The position numbers and the translations under genes are program-made. This document shows positions 58,231 to 64,000 of a stretch of 64,000 nt of DNA, piece by piece. The stretch lies in NCBI GenBank assembly GCA_006176705.1, contig QRFJ01000296.1, positions 938,251 through 1,002,250 of the forward strand. Direction: 5' to 3'. Every line of letters begins with the position of its first letter. The stretch's first letter is position 1. This stretch comes from Cocos nucifera (Eukaryota; Streptophyta; Magnoliopsida; Arecales; Arecaceae). Under the pieces are notes generated by a model. That model searched no databases, was not told the DNA's origin, and saw only the letters and a program-made list of their open reading frames with translations.

Positions 58231-59100
58231 TCGAAGAGAGGAGGAGGTCAGAAAGTCTGATATGGGGGCGGTTCATCGAAGAGGAGAAAGTTGGGAGAGG
58301 GGGCGGGTTTAAGAGCCTAAAATTACCATTTGGGATGGCATTTTTAAAAGCGCCATTCTGGATGGCATCTTTAAAAGCACCATCCCAGGCGGTGTATTCT
58401 CATTCTCTTTTTTTTCTCCTGTTCCACGTGGAATGTTGACTGGGATCGGAAAAACTATAAATATTATTTTGGATGGCATTTTATCAGACAAAAATTGCCA
58501 TTTCCATGAGCATTTTATCCTCTTTCATTATTTCGAGAAATAAGTTAAAACTTGCATCATTTGGATAAATAATTTTTAAATTTGCATGAGATGGTAAAGC
58601 AGCTTTTTAGACACCGCCTTAAAAACCTACAGCATTGTACCAAAGAAAAGAAAAAAGAAAGGCCTACACGGCTAAGCACAAATGACACTTAACGTCATCC
58701 AAATATTCGAACTACCCCTTACAATCTTGGTAGAAATGAATTAATAAATTACCCACCCTTGGTAACCTCGGAGGGTGAGACGTAATTTTAGCATAAATGT
58801 AGGAAGATCAAATTTTGTTGGTTTAAGAAACAGGCCTCGCTGCATGCATGAAAGCGGGTTTTTTTAAAAAAATATTATTATTTAAATATTAATTTTTAAA
58901 AATATAATGTTTTAAATTTTGTTTTCAAAAGTATCCTAGTTTTGGTGAATGGGATGCCACGTATTGAAACCGCATGTTGGACATGCAAGTTCAACTGAGA
59001 ACTTGCATGTCCAACATATGGGTTCTAGTGACATGGCCACCAACTCAGTCGAATTCAAAAAATAAAAAATTCTTAAGAACCCGCATGTTGAATATGCGAG
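58231..59100. other. Intergenic DNA with short repeats and a perfect hairpin
   Basis: 58320-58390 has three copies of a GGATGGCATTTTTAAAAGC-type word. 58973-59018 is a strong hairpin. Another GCATGTTGAATATGC word at 59083-59097 is a variant of the hairpin arm. No coding frame with a motif. Confidence 0.5.
58973..59018. repeat. Near-perfect hairpin, 18-20 bp arms
   Basis: Arm CATGTTGGACATGCAAGTTC (58973-58992), loop AACTGA, then arm GAACTTGCATGTCCAACA (58999-59016). Confidence 0.9.
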
Positions 59101-61856
59101 TGTTAAAAATTATATCCTAAAGCCAATCATTTAGGTTGTAAATGGTTGAGTTGATTTATAAAATATACTTAAATTATTAATAAATAAAATTATTATTTTG
59201 GTATTTTCATCATTTTGTACATCTTCCTGTAATGAACTCTTTTGTGATGAAGTCCTTAGGACTATTTAGACTCGATAAAAAAAGATTTGCCATTTAGTCC
59301 TTAAACGTATTCACGACCAAATGATTCGTTGTTATTCAGGACAATAACGTATCGAGTGTACGTCACTGTGTGCCATAAGTATTGGTTGTTCTCTTAACTA
59401 AGAAGTATAAAAATATTGTTATGGCATGCAGATAAAGTGTACATTTTACTAAATATGATCCAACTACGAAGCTCTCTGCTGTCAAGAGTTGCTTACAAAG
59501 GATATAGATATAAGTGTGCCTTAGATCTGAGATCACTATAATGACTTACAAGCAACTCACTGCATTTAGGTACCGAACTATCGGATTTTCTAATTCAATG
59601 AAGAAAGGCTACTAGATGTAGTCAAATACTTGTGAAGTCGATATGTGAGTCAAGATGAAATTGACCCCTCCAAGTGTTAGAGCAAGTGCATCACTGTATT
59701 TTAATTTAACAAATCCTCGATCGAGGTGGTCCATGTGATGGATATTGAATTTTGAAATACATTATGGATGAATTTTAGGATTGATAGTAAATCCTAGATC
59801 ATCCTTTGAGCATCAAGGTCAAGAGGCTGAGTTATACAGTAACCATATGCCATAGGTTCGTCATTATTACGTTGTGACTTTTCGACCTATCTGGATGTCG
59901 GATATCATTGTTAGATGGTCACATCGATTGGTATAGAAAATTAATTTCTGTACTACTAACTTATGATTCGAATCTATTGGGTTACACACAATAAGAATTT
60001 CTATCTGATCTAATGGCTGATCAAGAGTTTTAATGATCTGAGACTCTATGGTCAAGAGTCCCACTGGATAGAAATTCTATAATCAAGAATTTCATTAGAC
60101 TGAGACTCTATCTTTGTGGATCACACTAGACTAGGACTCTATGATCACGAGTTTCATTCATTTGGGACACTGGGTTCAAGAGTTCCACTGATTTGGGATT
60201 CTTCAGGAGTTTCATATTGATGGAACTCTTCAGTCCAAACACCCAACTGATTGGGACTCTATATTTATTAAAAAATTAATTAACAATTTGATTATTGATT
60301 AGCTTAATTTAATTGAACAATAAGGATTCGATCAAGTCCAATCGAATTGAATTCGATTGGGTTTGATCCGATCAGGTCATGAGATGACATAATCGCTATG
60401 AGAGATTTGATCTTGATTTGATCAGAGACTAAATCTAATTAATTTTTAATTTGATTAAAAATTAATTAGTTTGGGTTAAGCTTAATTTGGTTGAATTTAA
60501 TCTGGTCTAATTAGTTTAAATTAATTATTTTGATTGAAATCAATTTGGACCAAGTCAAATGAGATTTGAATTCAAACTCTTCCTAGCGCCCATCATATTT
60601 GACTTTTTCATCTTGTTCCACGCCCCATCTCTAATTTCTATATGAGTATTTCTCATGTAGAAGAGGGTATTTGCACCCTCTCTTTTCTCTCTTTGATCTG
60701 GTCCAAGTGTTGGATCAGTTTAAACCTAGTTGAATTTTGAATTCAACTAGTTTTGTTGAAACTCCCTCTCATCTTTATCCAAATCCCATGCCTCCTTTGT
60801 ATTTTCTCATGCATATTTTTGTGCATTCTCAAAATGGGCGCACAGAAGAAGAGTCCTTCTGCGCGTCAAACATCCTGGAGTGGGCGTTGGAAGTGGATGA
60901 GGCTTCCACTTGAATTTTGAATTTAAGTGGAAACCACTTAACCATCCTATCTCATCCACATGGCTTTCACACTTTTTGATGCCCATTTAAAAATATATTT
61001 TTTTGGGCATGCATGGGTTTTCATGAGAAAGCTGAGAGTGGCAAGAAAGGTTTCTTAGAGAGAGAAAATTAGAGTGGGGTGCATCCATCTGAGGTGGAAA
61101 AGTCAAATAGGGATTTTCTTCACTAGATTTTTTTTTATGCTTTTCCTTTTTTGTTTCTCTTTGGACGCCCATTCAAATTTTTTTAGGAGTGGGTATACGG
61201 TAGATAGGAGTGTCTTTCTCTCATGAAAATTTATTTCATGAAAAAATTCCAAAGAGAGAGGGTGTGAGAGAGTTTTCGGGTATCAGGATTTTTGGTGAGT
61301 GAAAAACCCTAGGGTTGGGACCCTAGGTTCGGATGGAGAGATTGAGCATTATGAGCATTGGATCACCATCAAATTTGAAACACCATCTCATCATTTTTTG
61401 TAAAGCAAGTTCTGATTGTTTGAAGTATCTGGGAGATCAAAAAGAAGACAATCAATTGGATCGATCGAGATCAGCCATCAAAAGCTTTGACGAGGAGCTA
61501 GCACTCTGGTGGAGCTGATCGAGATCAGAAGCTTCGTATGGATCAATCATAAAGGTCAGACAAGTATGCGATTGCAGCATAATACCACATCTTCTTTCGG
61601 TGGATTCAGATCATGGAGATCAACTACCCACATACAAGTATCAAGTTCTGAACTCGTATTAGTCAGCAAATTTGATTTACTGATCGATCATATTTAAATT
61701 TTAAATTACATATTAGCATATCTAAATCCTGAGTAGGATAATTAATTAGATCAATACATGCTGTAGAATTAATATTAAATTAATTTTAGCTTCCACTGTA
61801 ATTAATTCGAAAAAAGTTTTTGAAAAGCATGCCTAAATCCTACTCAATTTTCTTCA
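59101..61856 (+). repeat. 5' LTR of the right-hand Copia element
   Basis: TG...CA ends are fixed on the right by the adjacent primer site. The LTR carries several GACTCTA and GAGTTTCA words at 60030-60250 that look like diverged short direct repeats. The matching 3' LTR would be beyond 64000. Confidence 0.75.
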
Positions 61857-61857
61857 G

Positions 61858-61869
61858 TGGTATCAGAGC
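61858..61869 (+). other. Primer-binding site (initiator-Met tRNA)
   Basis: TGGTATCAGAGC is an exact match to the standard plant Copia primer site, one base after the LTR end. Confidence 0.9.
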
Positions 61870-63600
61870 AAGGGTTGCTTGACATGTTTTAATATGTAAT
61901 TAAAAAAATTGAATGCCTACATATATGATATATTTTAGATTCAGATAACTTAGTAATCGAGGATGAATGAGCCACCAAGCCGTCCGATCATAAGAAATAA
62001 GTATGATTTAAAAGTCATCTCCTCCCATTTAGTGGGGATCCCTTATGGTGGTAGGGATGCCACTGTGAACTCATTCATTAAGATAAATAGTAAAAAAAAA
62101 AATATGATTAAAATTATTTCAATTAGAAAGTTAAACATGAATGTGTTTAGATTAGATCTAAAAGATAATTCATGATTTAATTTTCATTATGCTTGATTTT
62201 TTGTTTAAAACTAGCAATAGGTTGCTATTTGAGAAATAAGCCAATCCATTTTTGAAATGAGTCGACCCATTTAAAAAATAAAAAATAAAATTTTTAAAAT
62301 TTAAAAATTATTTTTAAAATATCGAACCCAATCCATCAACTTCAAACTTAATTAAAAGAATTAAGTATTATTTATAGAATATAGAATTATGAATTAAAGA
62401 TTTTAAAACATAGTCATAAGACTGTGGATTAAAGGATTAGATGAATTAGGTCCATTAATTGGGTTAGACTTAAGATTAGTTAAAGAATGGATTAATCTAT
62501 AGTAATTGATCAAATCTAATCAAGTGTTGAATTAGATTAGGTCTAGAACACTCTAGATTCAACTTCAATAGTTGTAGTTGAACAAATTCATGTCTTTAAC
62601 TAGACCAAGATGGACTTGATTCATGGCTATGCAGTTAAATCCAAAATTATTAGGTTGATCAGATTAAATCTAATTAATCGATTAGTGTCTAAGATAAGTT
62701 TGGTAGTCTAGACTAGTGATTTTTAATTATGAGTTACTCGCATTGATTCGATCTTTGATGAGTTAATGACATATCCCTTCCACTGATCTTACTTACCTGG
62801 CTGATATGGTTGATTAGGATTTAATTAGATCACTTAGTGAATTAAGCTAACCCATGTTATTAGGAATTAGTTTGATTGATTTCAATCAGTAAGATTGAAT
62901 AAGGTACCTATGGACATAAATTGATCCTAGTCCTAACCTATTGACTTAGTGAAATTAGTGAGAGAAATTGATTTATATCTTCTTTTAAATCATAAGTAAT
63001 CTAAATTTTTTAAATTATTAGATTATTAAAATGACTAAGTTATGGGGATAATCGAATCATAGCCTCCTATTAAGATGAATAGTGATGAGTCTAATTTTTT
63101 GAATGGACATTGGAGGTGCCTTACACCTGATGTTTATTTGAATGTTAGAATTACTGTACATTATATGATGATTGGGTTGCACTCTCTTAATGGTGATCAG
63201 GTTAACCAAAGCTTTTCTCGGACCTAATTATCATTAGTTTGATACATCAAAGTCAATCATGTTAATGGTTAGACCTAACCAGACCTTTTCAGTGGAGACC
63301 ATAGCCTACTGACTTGGCATCTGGGGCAAAATCTAAATACTGAGAATTATTTTAAAAAATAATTGATTATGAACCTACTTGTAGATGCATATGGGTTAGC
63401 CAGAGCTTTTCTCGGACCCATCTATAGTCTATGTGAATTTCAGTATCCACTAAGAAGTTAGTATAATTTCTTGAATTGAAGGTAGAGGCTACCAATTTGT
63501 TAAAAATAGTGAGAGAATTTTTAGACTAAACTTCAAGTCTTTAGGATTTAAATAATTCGAGTACTAAAAAGATTTCATATTTTTCTTTTAGATAAATAGA

Positions 63601-64000
63601 ATGGCTAGTGTAAGTCCGCTCCGTCTATTGTTGGACAGTGGTAAGCATTTAGAACCTGAATATAAAAAGTCTAACGTTGATCCTAATAAGGCAGACCCGA
63701 AGAGGAATGGTCCTCTTGACTTGAATAAACTGAATAGGGATAATCAGCAAGATGTTGCTAGGCAAGGATGTTATATGATAACACCTTGTAATTTTACTAT
63801 TTGTGATACATCTACTTAGGTATTAGATATCGAAAGTCCAGTACACATATGTAATTCATTGCATGGACTTCAAATTGGTAAAAAGTTTGAGGACAGTGAA
63901 AGATTTCTTAATATTGGGGATGAAAAAAATATTACAGTCCTAGCATTGAAAACTTTTGAGCTTGTTTTCAAAAATAATAATGTCATTTTAAGTGACTGTC
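63601..64000 (+). pseudogene. Copia gag-pol fragment: protease region with stop and altered active site
   Basis: The frame from 63601 (MASVSPLRLLLDSGKHL) runs to a TAG at 63817-63819 and continues in the same frame to the window end. The text around the stop, CNFTICDTST then VLDIESPVHICNSLHGLQ, is the start of the Copia protease. The stop replaces the usual Trp, and the active-site triad normally DTG(S/C) reads DIES. Downstream, KTFELVFKNNNVILSDC follows the family pattern. The stop and the active-site change together mean it is inactive. Confidence 0.8.

Larger units (their letters stand above)
59101..64000 (+). mobile_element. Copia-type LTR retrotransposon, truncated by the window end
   Basis: A 2756-bp 5' LTR (59101-61856) starts TGTTAAAAATTATATCC and ends TCTTCA. 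The initiator-Met primer site TGGTATCAGAGC follows at 61858-61869. A short gag-like frame begins at 61963 (MNEPPSRPIIRNKYDL). A long leader-like or decayed gag stretch (62180-63600) has two copies of AGCTTTTCTCGGACC (63211 and 63406). The protease region of pol then starts near 63780. The rest lies outside the window. Confidence 0.85.

Overview
This is plant nuclear DNA. It has two intron-rich protein-coding genes with canonical GT/AG junctions, long AT-rich intergenic stretches, microsatellites, and many Ty3/Gypsy, Ty1/Copia, MULE and MITE relics. Gene content and transposon style fit a monocot, most likely a palm (oil palm or date palm type). That assignment is an inference; the sequence alone does not fix the species.

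Layout. 144-6153: a degenerate Gypsy-type LTR element (element 1, + strand) with a broken gag, no pol, and a long minisatellite. 6.2-9.7 kb: intergenic. 9695-16184 (-): complete five-exon tonoplast sugar transporter / monosaccharide-sensing protein gene (745 aa), with one extra 5'UTR intron. 16.2-20.7 kb: its upstream region, a GC-rich promoter-like island and inverted-repeat elements. 20670-26228 (-): a related pol-less Gypsy element (element 2). 26.2-30.5 kb: intergenic, with a decayed PMI1-like gene fragment at about 28.87-29.33 kb. 30556-37735 (-): complete seven-exon calcium-dependent protein kinase (558 aa). 38691-39104 (+): small two-exon GRF-zinc-finger-like gene. 39.6-40.5 kb: Copia-type LTR remnant. 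40.9-44.15 kb (-): MULE transposase pseudogene. 46.98-47.5 kb (-): broken Dof-domain pseudogene. 47641-49953: large Copia LTR with primer-binding site. 51081-55987 (-): third pol-less Gypsy element (element 3), containing a 25-N assembly gap. 56.24-57.06 kb (-): internally deleted MULE-like pseudogene. 57.25-57.43 kb: MITE. 57.86-58.3 kb: G-rich tract. 59101-64000: Copia element with a 2.76-kb LTR, running off the window at its protease region.

The two clear functional genes are unrelated in role and both lie on the minus strand: vacuolar sugar loading and Ca2+ signalling. No operon-like logic applies. Most of the rest is nested transposon debris. The most interesting signal is the trio of related non-autonomous Gypsy elements. 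They share LTR ends and primer-binding site. Each has lost pol and carries tandem minisatellites in the internal region, built on a 15-bp near-palindrome (GGAGATAAGATCTCC) in two of them and on a 115-bp unit in the third.
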